From: Micrasema longulum
Lineage: Eukaryota; Arthropoda; Insecta; Trichoptera; Brachycentridae
Length of the DNA stretch: 64,000 nucleotides
Assembly (NCBI GenBank): GCA_022494885.1
Contig: JAGVSM010004576.1
Span: 97,171 to 161,170, forward strand
Direction of reading: 5' to 3'
The position numbers and the translations under genes were made by a program. Positions within the stretch are counted from its first letter, which is position 1. Each line of letters opens with the position of its first letter. Shown piece by piece: positions 33,101 to 43,150 of this stretch. Below the pieces are notes generated by a model that saw only the letters and a program-made list of their open reading frames with translations, searched no databases and was not told the origin of the DNA.

Positions 33101-36100
33101 ATAGACGCGTGTGGCAGTTCATTCTCTCTACCTACCCTTACGGGGAAATGGCGTGATGGTAGTAGTAGTAGTAGTTGCAATACGTAAATCATCCATTTTC
33201 ATAACTTAAGCCGCATCTAAAGGTGAAAAGATGCAATTGTATAATATGCAATTATATCCATTATTTGTTTACATTAAGGTGAAATGATCATTTAAAATTC
33301 TACTTAGAGGAACAATCAAATATTCTATTGAATAAATAACTTTTTGTTGAAACTTGGAAATTTATTCATAGTATTTAAACGTGTTAATCACGATACATCC
33401 ATTTATTGTTCATTTCCAACCAAAATAATCATCTACAATTCTGTCCGCCTAGTTAAACTACTAGTTTGAATCGAGTTGTGGTTCTGTGGCTAGTGTCTCG
33501 GACTCACGGACCAATGATCGGTGGTTCGAATCCCACTCTACTCCAACTTTATTTCCATTTTATAATAGAGAGTTATTTACAACTCGTTGAAAATGGCCCT
33601 AAAAATTAAATATTTGGGTAAATCAAAAGAACGCAAATATTTATTTTCCATTAAAAAAAAAAACAACTTAATTATTAAACAATGGTCAGTGCCTTCGCCT
33701 ACCATGCAAGAGATCCCGGGTTCTATTCCCGACATGGTTGACATAAGATATTTATATGAAAATGTGTTTTTACATTATGATATTTCATATTCTCTGGACT
33801 GACGGGTGAGAAGGTCTGATCATCTAACTTATGTATAACAATAATGATGGAGATACACCGTAGTTGATGAATCAAAGCAGTAGCCTATACACCATTAAGT
33901 ACGGAAAGGGAATGAAGATGATAATAAATCAAATTGCCCTATGATACGAAAATCGAATTACATAAGAAGTTACCTCCGATCGAAATTTATAATATTTACA
34001 ACCTTAGAAAAACAAATAAATAATTGAAACATAAATTTATGTATGTTTGTAGTAACCCTAAAGGGTTTTATCGTAGTTGACAGACATCTCAACAGAGACA
34101 AAGAAATCAAAGAAACACAGTAGAAAGTTAAGGCATTTACATTTGAAAAGGAGAAAGGATTTTTTACCTGGAACTGAAACCCCATCAGAGTATTTAATTT
34201 TTCTGTCCGTAAGGCCTACTATATAAGCAACTTCTGGGCGCTTCAAAAGAGCAATCGCTTTAGTTAACTTAAAATAGTTGTACTGCAAATCCATATCAAT
34301 GTACACACCGTGGACTTCTGGATCATCTGAAGTATATTTTCGGAAGTTTTCAGGAGTGCTTTCATAACTGGAAGGCTGAAATAAAAAAATAATAAAATTT
34401 CGGTATGCGGATGATGCCATGCTTCTTGCTAGCAGCAAAGAAGACCTTCAAATCTTGGTAGCAAAAGTCTACGATGTATGCAAGAAAAGCGATTTGCTTA
34501 TGAATGTTGATAAATCGAAAGTGATGGTTTTTGAAAGGGACGAAAATATAACTAAATGTGAGATCAGCGTGAACACGGAGATATTTTGAATCAGGTAGAA
34601 GAATTCGTGTACCTGGGAAGTATGTATACTAGGAACGGAAAGGCCGAAAAAGATATTGCAAGAAGGGTGAGTGCCGGGAACAGGGTGAACGGTGTACTAA
34701 AATCTATTTTGGTAAGCAAATGTTTATCGCAGGAGGCTAAACTAGCAGTTCACAACGGAGTTCTAGTTCCAACTCTAATGTATGGGAGCGAAGTATGGAA
34801 TTGGAAAAATAATGATGAAAGTAGGTTGAATGCTGTCGAAATGCGATCCCTCAGGCGAATGTGTGGTAAAACGATGTATGATAGGTGCACAAATGTCGAG
34901 ATCCGTGAAGTGTGTAAGGCTGAGACATGCATTATTGACAGAATCAAGAAAGGGGTGCTGCGTTGGTTTGGACATGTAGAGCGAATGGACAGCGAAAGAA
35001 CAGCTAAAAGGATCTACGATGCAAATTTTGATGGATGCAGAAAACGAGGAAGACCGAGAAAGACATAGCACGATCAAGTCCATCAAATACTTGAAGATGG
35101 ACATGTCAAAAGTAGGAAAAATCGGCGTGCGTGCATGAGAAGATGTATGAATGTAGAGGAAGCGAGGTCTGTATGCCAAGATAAAGTATTATAGCGTTCT
35201 ATTCTCTCTGCCTACCCCTACGAGGAAACGGCGTGATGCTTTGTTTGTTTGTTTGTATAAAATTTCAGTTTGAAAAAACAAATTCAAAAATTTCGAAAAA
35301 TTAATAAGAAGATACCCAACACAATCTATATAATTATTATTATGGATAACTTATATAGCGCCCTTTTCGTAATAAAATACCTCAAGGGCGCTTTACATGG
35401 TGATTCTATTGTTAAGTTAATTTAATTGAAGCTTTTAAATTTGTAATTTAATTAAAATAATTTATTTTGTTGTCACGTGCTACGGATTTATTCAAATGAT
35501 TTAGAGAACAAGTGGGTTTTAAGTTTTTTCCGAAACATCACTTCACTTTCACAGCCTCGCACCTCTGCTGGGAGAGCATTCCATGCCATAGGGCCTGCGA
35601 CCGCAAATGCGCGTTCACTAAATTTAGTGCGCTGTTTGCGTAGAGGTATAATAACTTTTCCTCTCGCCGTAGACGTAGCTGATCTAAGCGTGAGACGCCT
35701 GTCAGCTAGTTCATCTGTAATGCATAGTTCCCTTAGATATTCCGGAGCCGAGTTGTGCAGTGACTTATACATAAGCCAACAGAGTTTGTATTCGACCCTC
35801 TGTGGAAAACGTAGCCAGTGTAGTTCTTTTCCATCTACCTACGGCTTCAGATTGAATCGCGACATCTTAGGCAATCGTGATTTTAATTTTAAATTTAAAA
35901 GAAAAAAAAATGATTTACCCCCACAATGACCTCAAATCCAGCATCTTCTAAATTCTGCACCATGGGAGGGGTAGCAATTGCATATATTTTTTTCCCCTTA
36001 AAATTTATACCATTTAAATACTTCACAATTGTTTTCGTTGGTGATACCAAGTGATCCTAAAAATAAAATAATTTCAAATAAGGTAAAAAATGAATAAGTA

Positions 36101-39100
36101 ACTTATAACCATATCGCTAGCCCACAGCAAAAGTGAGATAACGCCGAAATTTCCGATTTCCGATTTTGAGATTCACATGCAGATATTTTATTAATGGTTT
36201 TATCTACTAAAATATTTATGTTAGATAGTCGACGTATGTGAAATTTCATAATCTACTTCAAATAATTTCATTCAGTCAGACCTCAAAGTCCGATTATCTC
36301 AGAATATGTTCTTAAGAGATATCTCAATGTTGTTTTGGGTTTGCTATATATATTATACAATTAGTAGTTTTCACTGCGATAAGTCCATGGACTGTCACCT
36401 GAGGCGTAAGATTGATCATTTTATCGCCTATCTGCGACGATTGGAGTTCTAATTGAACAGTTATGCTGAAAGCAGCCTGTCCACAATTTTGAAAAAATGA
36501 GATATTGGTGTAATCGGGCGAAGTAAGGTCAATTCTATGTCCTGCTAAAAACAGCCAGGCCGCTTTCATAAAAGAAACTGTGATAATCACCTTCTTAAAA
36601 TATTGTCGATCTCAAAATCGGCAAATCTCAATTTGCAGAAAACACCCACAGCTCTAGAAAAATCTTACGCTACTTTAAAACCACAACTAAAACCGGTAAA
36701 ATAGGTAATTAGATACTTGTTTGAAATATTTTAAAAATGTAATGTATAGATTGTTTATCATTTGTCAAAGTCAAAAACATTCCAACTGTAGTGTAGGTTT
36801 GATTATTCACTCTTTTCGCAAACGCGCTATTATCTCAGTTTCATTTTTCTATCGCTGGCTGCTTTCTGCATAATTGCGTTCAATTAGCGGTGATTAAAAA
36901 GAAAGAAACAATTACTTTTAAAGTTATTTTCTAGAAACAGCGACCAGGGACAGTGAAATATTACAATGAAAGTACCCATCCCTTTCCCGAAACTGTATAT
37001 ATATATATACTTGTGTCTTTCTTCAGTTTTGCATATTCATTTTTAATTTTTAATAACTAACTTAGCGAACATTTCATATTTTTTTACCACTAAATCGCGA
37101 AAATAACAAAACATAGAAACTTTACAAGCTTTCATTGTACATTGTACCCCTCACTGCAGTATTGACAATTTGTGATCAGTACAAAAATCTTACTGTAGTT
37201 TCCCAGGATGGCAGTGAAGAAATACAGTGTTAGTTCCAAATCGAGACCGTGAAATATTATAGTTAGCCATCTTATTGACAAATATTTCACATCAACCCTC
37301 CTAGATTTTAAGCTCAGAACCTCAAACATGGTTAGCGAATGAGCCAACCACAACACTACGATGTTAACCCTTAATCGCATAGTGTATTTTATTTGATACA
37401 TAACACAAAAATAGTACAAATGGTTTTGTGATGTTACGAATTAGACGCTTAGCCAAGATTCTGAACTGAAGTTCACCAAAATTGTATTATATCTATATGA
37501 ATCAACAAGGCAACGCTGTAAATTGTCTAAATTCAAATGTCAACATGATATAAATATAGTATTGATGTTTATTGTTGATATTTCTTCATAAAACTCCATA
37601 GTTAATGATTATGATAAAATTATAAATAAACTTATCAATGAAACTTCTTGGTTTAGTTTTACTTTCTACTATTTTGACCAACGAGCGTTTTCGCCTAAGT
37701 AGGCATCTTGACATCCAGTCTAGAAGATGCCTACTTAGGCGAAAGCGCCCGTTGGTCAAAATAATAAAAAGTAAAACGAAACAAAGAAGTTTCATTGATA
37801 AGTTTATTTATAATTTTATCATAATCATATAAATATAGCTTTCTCGCTTTCCATAAATTAATTTAGTATTTAAGATAAACAAATTTTCTTATATCTAATA
37901 TATCCATGAGTGTCACTTTTTTTCATATCTAATATTGCATAGTGCAGCAAATTTGATACATACCTGTTTTTTCTCTAAAATTGTCTATATTTTCTTTCTA
38001 TCTAGGATTTTAAACATTATTTTCCCATTCATTTTAATATTGCATAGTGTAGCAAATTTGATACATACCTGTTTTTTCTCTAAAATTGTCTATATTTTCT
38101 TTCTATCTAGGATTTTAAACATTATTTTCCCATTCATTTTAAGAGTACGAAATACCATTTTCAATAAAAAAAACGAGTTCCACTAAGCTTAAAATTCTTC
38201 AATTTTTTTTGTTAAATCCCTTCAATGTTTTTAACGTGAGTTTAAAAATAAATTAATCTGATATCAACATGCGGTTTGAATTGATAAGAATTCAATGACT
38301 GAATAAACTTTTAGAGTTTTATGAATGTTTCCGGTAAATTTGATTTATGCTTTTATTATTTCATGTAAGATAATTAGATTAAATAAATGCAAATAATAAT
38401 ATATATAAATTCATTTATCACACTTTACCATAACTCACGGGTTAATGTACAAGTAATGTTTACCTCAGCATTACATCTAAAACAACGCTGCATTAATTTA
38501 TAACTTTTCATAGTTCCAGATTGAGATGGTAAATTTTCATGACCAATTAAACAATGGCGTAAGGTCATGCTAATCAAGGAAATATACAAGCACATTGAAG
38601 TATTCTGATACTTTGATTTGACTAAAAACAGAATAACGTTTTAAAAAAGATAATAATAGTTATGATAAAGTCATTAATTAACATAAGATTTCCAATACCT
38701 AAATAGGTAAAATGAAAAATATTACTTCACTTTGTGACAAATCACTTAATACAGTAACTACACTGGCCATGTAAATGAAAAGATTTGGGTTCCGAAACTA
38801 ACCGCCTGTAAAATAATAAATGTAAGGAAACACTACAAATGGTTCTATTAAATATATATAATACACTAACATGCAAATCCCACTATACACCTTCACCATA
38901 GTAGTTGCACATAAATATAAAACCAACGTGCTGTAAGGACACGTGCTGTTGGAAGCTGACACCGACGGGCATGCCGACAGAAGTATGAATTAATTATGTA
39001 TAGGGTGACCATTGTAATGGAACCATATTTTTTTTCGCCTATTTTTTTTCTCAACTATACCACAAGATTAAACCTTTTTATATTTCCGAGCCCGAACGTG

Positions 39101-42100
39101 AAAAAAATCCGTGAGTTCCTGAGGGGTGTACAAAAATACCCCAGCTAAAATGCTATGAATACGACTTAAAAAAAATGAAAATATGACATTATTATTGTAG
39201 TGTTCATAAAACTGCTTTATAATATTTTGTCACGTCGTTTATGGCATTTATTAGCTTCATATTGATCGATGTAATATTATGAAATCGCTGTAAATAATAA
39301 AATGGGATAGAATTGATTTGTTAATTATATTTTGATAAAGAATCTTGTGTAGCTTTGACACCAGTCGGATGTTGTTATATATTTATTTTATTTTTATGAA
39401 TAACCTCAAAGTTAGTACTTCATGTATAAATTTAATGATAATTTTCATTTAGAACATTATTGCGACCTTAATTATTACCCAAAACACTTACACAATTAGG
39501 TTGAATTTATAAACAGTTATATACATCATTTGACGTTAAATTATTAGTGCGGTCATCATATGAAGAAAAGCGTCGTCGTATGCAAAAAAACAAAAATCCT
39601 CAAGTTAGGGGTACAGAAGATTTAGAAAACCACCCCTGGACACCGCAAGACGGGCATCTTATTACACACACTGCATTACCGCATATTACGGCCGCTAGAA
39701 CATGAAATTGCATGCATCTCTTTAGTGCATTTTAACAAAACTCAACAATTTCTGTACTTCATTTTTTATTCAATTATTTTGAAGTTACACGATTTTGTGC
39801 AACTGGTCCTAAGTTAGTAAGCAAATGAGTGCGATTATAAAAAAAGGTAAATAGTCGTACAGCGGTATTTAACAGCACAAAAAACTTAAAAACCCTTTAG
39901 TTAAAGGTTTGATATTATTTTACCCCGAATTGATGTTATTTTATTTTATTGTTGCGATTCACCGGCAATGGAGGCGTCCGTGGTGTAGGGGTCAAGACGC
40001 TTGACTCACGCACGGACGCTTCCAGGTTCAATTCCCGATGATAACACAAAATTGTTAAGGTTATTTTTATCAAGCCTGGGTGTTCTGCGCTGTAATTCAC
40101 CTTCTGGGTAATTGGGCCTTCTGGTCAGTTGTGTGTGGTTGTTTTTTTTACTGGACAGTATTTCATTAATCTTAATTACTTAAAAAAGAAAACATAGATA
40201 AACTAACTATATTACAAAATAAAGCCTTTAGAATCATTTTGAAAAAAAACAGATATACGAGGGTAAAGTCGATGGTAAATGAAATGAAATTATTAACATA
40301 TAAACAAAGAATATTTTACAATACAATGATATTTGTTCATAAAATTATACTCTAAAAAAAAAAAAAAATTTTGGAAAAAAATTGATCGGAACCAGCATGA
40401 ACACGATCACAATACTAGAGAAAAGAACAAAATTAGACTTCCATTTAGGAAAAAGGCAAAGTCACAAAATTCGATTTTATTTAAAGCAATTAAAAAGTAT
40501 TACGAAATGGAAAAAAATATTTATGAAGAAAAAAACATATCAAAATTTGAAATAATGGTCGAGACATATGTGATAAACAATTTATAAATTAAATATATTT
40601 GCAATGTTATTATTAGAACACACATAACAATATGTATGATATGTGTGCCCTACTTTCAGATTTAAATGAAAAAATGTTTCTAAAAATCGTAATATTTCCC
40701 TATTAAGTTATAGACATCGAAGTGACCATAATGAGACGTGTGTTTATTGTTTAATATTCGATTCTTTTTTTAATAAAGGGAAGGCTAAAAAATAAAAATA
40801 AATACACTTACCGAGTTGTAATCCAGACCAATGCCGCGAAATTTCTCACTTAATGCTTTCTGAGTGCTGGTTCCGTTGTTGCTGACAAAATAAATATTTT
40901 TACCCATATTTTTTAATCGTTCCAACGTTTCTTTGACTCCAGGAATCGGGTGAGGATGCCATAAAACACCTAAAAGAACATTTAAGAGAAGGTAATATGG
41001 AAGTCTAGGCATCCACAGGGCTTATGACCTGTCATTGACTGATTTAAGTGGCCATTTTACACACTGTGTAACATTCACCATTCTGCCCATATTTGAACAC
41101 CTTTGTTCCTTCCATTATTTCATCTGTTGATGTTTGTAAAGTTAAAGAGCTGAAACCTTTATTTATGCGGGTGCGATTCATCTAATTTATTTATTTCACG
41201 TACATACTAAGCAAGGCCTTAAAATGTAATTTTTTCCATTTTTATACTTCTATATCGACCAGGTGGATTTATCAACAATATTTTGAGTTGGTCCAAACTT
41301 TTGTAAACAAGGACTGGATTTAACTCCCTGGGGAGCTGTTAACATTAAAATATTATTACAGAGATGAAGAACATTTAGCATTCCTTCATGGACCAAGTGG
41401 ATTTATTAACAATTTTTTGAATTGAATTGGTGAATCTCACCCGCATAAATAAAGGTTTTGGCTCTTTGACTTCACAAACATCAACAGATGAAAGAATGGA
41501 AGGAATAAAGATGTTCAAATATGGGTAGAATGGTGAATGTTACACAGTGTGTAAAATGGCCACTTAAACCAGCCAATGGCAGGTCATAAGCCCTGTGGAT
41601 GCCTTGACTTCTATATTACCATTTCTAAAATGTTATTCATCTCTGCTGTAATATGTTAATGATCATCTTACTTTCATGTAGCAAAAATGATCAAGATGCG
41701 CTGTTGTTGGTGAACCAACGCAGTGTTTTATGCACCACTATGTGCGGAAAAAAACAATGCATCATCACGTATGATAAAATATTTCTAATATTAGCAAATA
41801 AGTAGGTACCCGAAATATAATTGCTAACTAAATATTTTTTCAGTAGATTGTAATAGAAAAAAACATGCATCATTTTATGTAACTATTTTATCTGTTTTTT
41901 CTGTCTTGTCTGTAATATTGTTTTTCTCCCATTTAACATATGTAAGCACCGTTTGTTTCTGGCTAGTCTTACCAGGAATGGTAAAAGCCATAATAAAGAA
42001 AAAAAAAATATATTGATTAAGAACAATCATAATCATGAACAGGTGGTGATGTTACGCCATCACGATATGTATTTAAATTATTTAGTATTTAAAAAATTGC

Positions 42101-42224
42101 AAAGTTGGTGTTTCATTTTTATCAATAAAACTATTTTACCGTCACAATCTGCAAGAATCGTGTCAAAAGAATCCAAAAATTCGAGGAACTGTGGTTGGGT
42201 CATCGATGACAAGTCATTCATCAT
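29950..42224 (-). CDS. HAD-family phosphatase, phosphoglycolate / glycerol-3-phosphate phosphatase type (complete, 6 exons, 304 aa)
   Basis: Cytosolic haloacid-dehalogenase phosphatase related to PGP (phosphoglycolate/glycerol-3-phosphate phosphatase) and PDXP (pyridoxal phosphatase); the sequence does not say which substrate is used. Exons in transcript order: 42224-42140, 40969-40812, 36056-35919, 34375-34168, 30764-30620, 30130-29950. Motif I is ADCDGVLW, with nucleophile Asp26 and acid/base Asp28. Motif II is FVSNNGT (Ser58), motif III AIGKPSEY (Lys218), motif IV FIGDMIQQD (Asp244, Asp249). The C2-type cap lies between motifs II and III. The length matches the family (about 300-320 aa). 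I chose the first of two ATGs (42222-42224); the frame stays open upstream to an acceptor at 42269/42270, so an earlier coding exon is possible. Introns are packed with LINEs and foldback repeats. Confidence 0.92.
30620..30764 (-). CDS. phosphatase exon 5 (HAD motifs III and IV)
   Basis: Encodes PGYFCDIVSDISGRQPVAIG, then GKPSEYLKK (motif III Lys218) and RVLFIGD (motif IV Asp244). Acceptor TTTTTCAG|GACCTG, donor GATAT|GTAAGT. Confidence 0.94.
31045..31385 (+). mobile_element. RTE-like LINE, first part (split)
   Basis: Closely similar at DNA level to the copy at 34383-35235 (AAAGTGATGG.., GAAAAAGATGTTAAAAGG, GATCGAAGCTAAACTGGCAG). Interrupted at about 31385 and resumed at about 32846. Confidence 0.7.
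31386..32845 (-). mobile_element. Jockey-like LINE, 5'-truncated, inserted in another LINE
   Basis: Poly(T) on the plus strand at 31386-31430 is its A tail. The 190-codon frame (32819-32247) encodes a reverse-transcriptase C-terminus: KAYKMLGFIIRVSK, LYYSYVRTHLEFASIVWNPQ, VQNKFLKHLNFR. About 0.8 kb of 3' sequence without ORFs follows. Confidence 0.8.
32846..33172 (+). mobile_element. RTE-like LINE, second part
   Basis: Continues the copy from 31385: AGATGGTTTGGTCATGTAGA, GACGAGGACGACCAAGGAAG, then TCTCTCTACCTACCCTTACG and a (TAG)n tail at about 33156-33173. Confidence 0.7.
33468..33640 (+). mobile_element. SINE-B copy
   Basis: Best head of the family: GTTGTGGTTCTGTGGCTAGT and GGTGGTTCGAATCCC, followed by ACAACTCGTTGAAAATGGCC. 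Other copies: 14410-14555 (minus), 24465-24590 (plus), 53285-53418 (minus). Confidence 0.65.
33680..33930 (+). mobile_element. SINE-A copy in a phosphatase intron
   Basis: Head with CCTACCATGCAAGAGATCCC and B box GGGTTCTATTCCC, diverged body, and an AAGGGAATGAAGATGATAAT end. Confidence 0.6.
34168..34375 (-). CDS. phosphatase exon 4 (cap domain)
   Basis: Encodes residues 128-196: PSSYESTPENFRKY, VHGVYIDMDLQYNYFKLTKA and SDGVSVPG. It starts in phase 0 after TTATTTCAG and ends CCAG|GTAAAA. A plus-strand LINE starts about 10 bp beyond the acceptor. Confidence 0.93.
34383..35235 (+). mobile_element. RTE-like LINE, 5'-truncated, beside a phosphatase splice acceptor
   Basis: Begins FRYADDAMLLASSKEDLQIL (catalytic YADD), continues as NQVEEFVYLGSMYTRNGKAE, then LKSILVSKCLSQEAKLAVHN and VLRWFGHVERMD...RGRPRKT. 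It ends CTACGAGGAAACGGCGTGAT and a (GTTT)n tail. One frameshift near 34586. Confidence 0.85.
35340..35870 (-). mobile_element. CR1/L2-like LINE 3' end
   Basis: Minus-strand frame 35772-35488: MYKSLHNSAPEYLRELC, DRRLTLRSATSTARGK, FAVAGPMAWNALPAEVRG, LKTHLFSKSFE, typical of the CR1/L2 C-terminus. The 3' UTR has the conserved GCGCCCTTGAGG..TATATAAG-type end. It lies within about 50 bp of the phosphatase exon 3 donor. Confidence 0.8.
35919..36056 (-). CDS. phosphatase exon 3
   Basis: Encodes residues 82-127: DHLVSPTKTIVKYLNG and YAIATPPMVQNLEDAGFEVI. Exactly 46 codons in phase 0, with acceptor TTTTTAG|GATCAC and donor GGGG|GTAAAT. Confidence 0.93.
36460..36874. mobile_element. M5 inverted-terminal-repeat element, uninterrupted
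   Basis: Begins GTTATGCTGAAAGCAGCC and ends GGCTGCTTTCTGCATAA. Interior blocks match the 6.7-kb copy and give the empty site for its SINE. Confidence 0.65.
36950..37190 (+). repeat. M6 repeat
   Basis: Complementary copy of 9035-9245. Contains a short (TA)n run at about 37000. Confidence 0.55.
37605..37828. repeat. foldback element with about 105-bp arms
   Basis: Left arm to 37709, 13-base loop 37710-37722, right arm to 37828, nearly perfect. Apex sequence GAGCGTTTTCGCCTAAGTAG resembles that of the 17-kb foldback although the outer arms differ. In the phosphatase intron between exons 2 and 3. Confidence 0.75.
37931..38140. repeat. tandem duplication, 2 x 105 bp
   Basis: Units 37931-38035 and 38036-38140 differ by a single base (GTGCAG versus GTGTAG). 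The unit is a multiple of three, which creates a spurious repeated ORF. Confidence 0.9.
38868..38945. repeat. M1 fragment
   Basis: ACATGCAAATCCCACTATAC, then CACCTTCACCATAGTAGTTG and a near-identical AATATAAAACCAAC block match the M1 arms; no hammerhead block remains. Confidence 0.55.
39965..40170 (+). mobile_element. SINE-C copy (tRNA-derived)
   Basis: GTCCGTGGTGTAGGGGTCAA and CCAGGTTCAATTCCCG form A and B boxes; the body has CTGGGTGTTCTGCGCTGTAA, GGCCTTCTGGTCAGTTGTG and a T-rich end. Confidence 0.65.
40175..40720 (+). mobile_element. LINE reverse-transcriptase C-terminal fragment
   Basis: LQNKAFRIILKKNRYTRVKS-like reading, then HDHNTREKNKIRLPFRKKAK and a short C-terminus; Jockey/I-type ending. 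A frameshift at an A run near 40352. Confidence 0.6.
40812..40969 (-). CDS. phosphatase exon 2 (HAD motif II)
   Basis: Encodes residues 29-81: VLWHPHPIPGVKETLERL and IYFVSNNGTSTQKAL, with motif II Ser58. Donor TCG|GTAAGT. The acceptor's pyrimidine tract comes from a foldback repeat that ends 6 bp from the exon. Confidence 0.93.
40976..41660. repeat. large M2 foldback element
   Basis: Two inverted arms of roughly 200 bp: GAACATTTAAGAGAAGG..., GGGCTTATGACCTGTCA, GGCCATTTTACACACTGTG and CATCTGTTGATGTTTGT on the left, with their complements on the right up to about 41650. The middle holds other M2 fragments. Its left end forms the 3' splice-site tract of phosphatase exon 2. Confidence 0.7.
41655..41775 (+). 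repeat. SINE-A 3' fragments
   Basis: GCAGTGTTTTATGCACCACT and ATGTGCGGAAA. Other partial copies: 4985-5105 (minus), 9735-9785 (minus), 36375-36430 (plus), 48695-48755 (minus). Confidence 0.5.
42140..42224 (-). CDS. phosphatase exon 1 (start, HAD motif I)
   Basis: Starts MMNDLSSMTQPQFLEFLDSF and carries the DxD nucleophile motif in DTILADCDG. The exon itself probably runs to 42269, where the minus strand has a TTTGCAG acceptor, making 42225-42269 either 5' UTR or upstream coding sequence. Donor GACG|GTAAAA, phase 1. Confidence 0.88.
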
Positions 42225-42589
42225 TTTGGTAATTTCTTGGTTTGTACCACAAAAACGGATCAAGGAAAACTGCAAATAAATATAACATAGATACTTTTAA
42301 AATCCTGTTTATCTTAGTCACATAGATACAAAATTACAAATCTTCCGTCCTCTTATATCTGAGCAATGATTATAATAACTTGAGTAAAAAACTCAAGTTT
42401 TTGACAGCAAGCATATAATGTTTACGAATATATTAGTAAATTCGGTTTTTAAAAACATATTTTTAAAGAAAAAATACAGTCAGGATTACTAAGAATTTAA
42501 TTATGAAATAAAAAAAAATAGTTAAAAAGGCTATTATAAATATCTTCACGAGTTTTTGTTTATTTCAAGAAAAAATCATGGAGTTATAA

Positions 42590-43150
42590 TAATAAAACAT
42601 GTATATAGTTTTATTCCACTTTAATTTATAAATTTTAATTCATCAGTCTGACGATGTCGGTCACGACGAAACCCGGTCACTAGTAAGAAGTTATAAATAA
42701 AACATATAACAACAGAGATGAAGAACATTTAAGAGAAGGTAATATAGAAGTCTAGGCATCTACAGGGCTTATAATCTTGGATCTTGATATTATGGCTTAT
42801 GATCAGGGCATCTATATTGAAGGAATATAGATGTTCAAGTATAGGCAGAATGGTGAATGTTACACAGTGTGTAAAGTGGCCACTTAAACCAGCCATTGAC
42901 AGGTCATAAGCCCTGTAGATGCCTAGACTTCTCTATTACCTTATCTTAAATGTTCTTCATCTCTGCTGTAATATGTTCATATAAACAGCTCCTCGGGGAG
43001 TTGAATCCAGTCCTTGTCTACAAAAATTTGGACAAACTCAAAATATTGTTTTTAAATAAAAGTAGAATAAAACGATAAACGTATTTTTATTATTATAATT
43101 AAAATGCAGTTCCACCAAGAAATGTCCGTAGAAAAACTCAATCTATTAAA
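42590..43150. repeat. M7 arms flanking an M2 foldback
   Basis: An M7 arm at 42600-42700 (with hammerhead) and an M7 3' terminal piece at 43060-43130 (AAAATGCAGTTCCACCAAG...) bracket an M2 repeat at 42710-43040, suggesting an M2 insertion in M7. Confidence 0.5.
42642..42684 (+). ncRNA. hammerhead ribozyme motif (M7 family)
   Basis: Order: helix I ATCAGT, core CTGACGA, extra T, helix II GTCG with loop GTCA and CGAC, GAA, helix III ACC/GGT with a one-base loop, canonical cleavage triplet GTC, then ACTAGT closing helix I with one mismatch. The copy is part of a dispersed repeat in the first phosphatase intron upstream of coding exon 1. Confidence 0.68.

Noticed and set aside
35477..35929. 150-codon plus-strand frame
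   Set aside because: Antisense shadow of the CR1/L2-like LINE C-terminus on the minus strand.
37586..37832. two mirrored small ORFs on opposite strands
   Set aside because: They arise because the region is a near-perfect palindrome; no coding evidence.
37935..38186. 83-codon frame with internal repeat
   Set aside because: The repeat comes from a 105-bp tandem duplication in an intron; no known family.
40976..41660. M2 foldback as another hammerhead carrier
   Set aside because: No CTGANGA...GAAA arrangement was found in M2 copies on either strand.
42225..42269. 15 extra in-frame codons before the phosphatase ATG
   Set aside because: Open frame only up to a splice acceptor; no upstream coding exon found, so the first ATG was preferred, though an upstream exon is not excluded.
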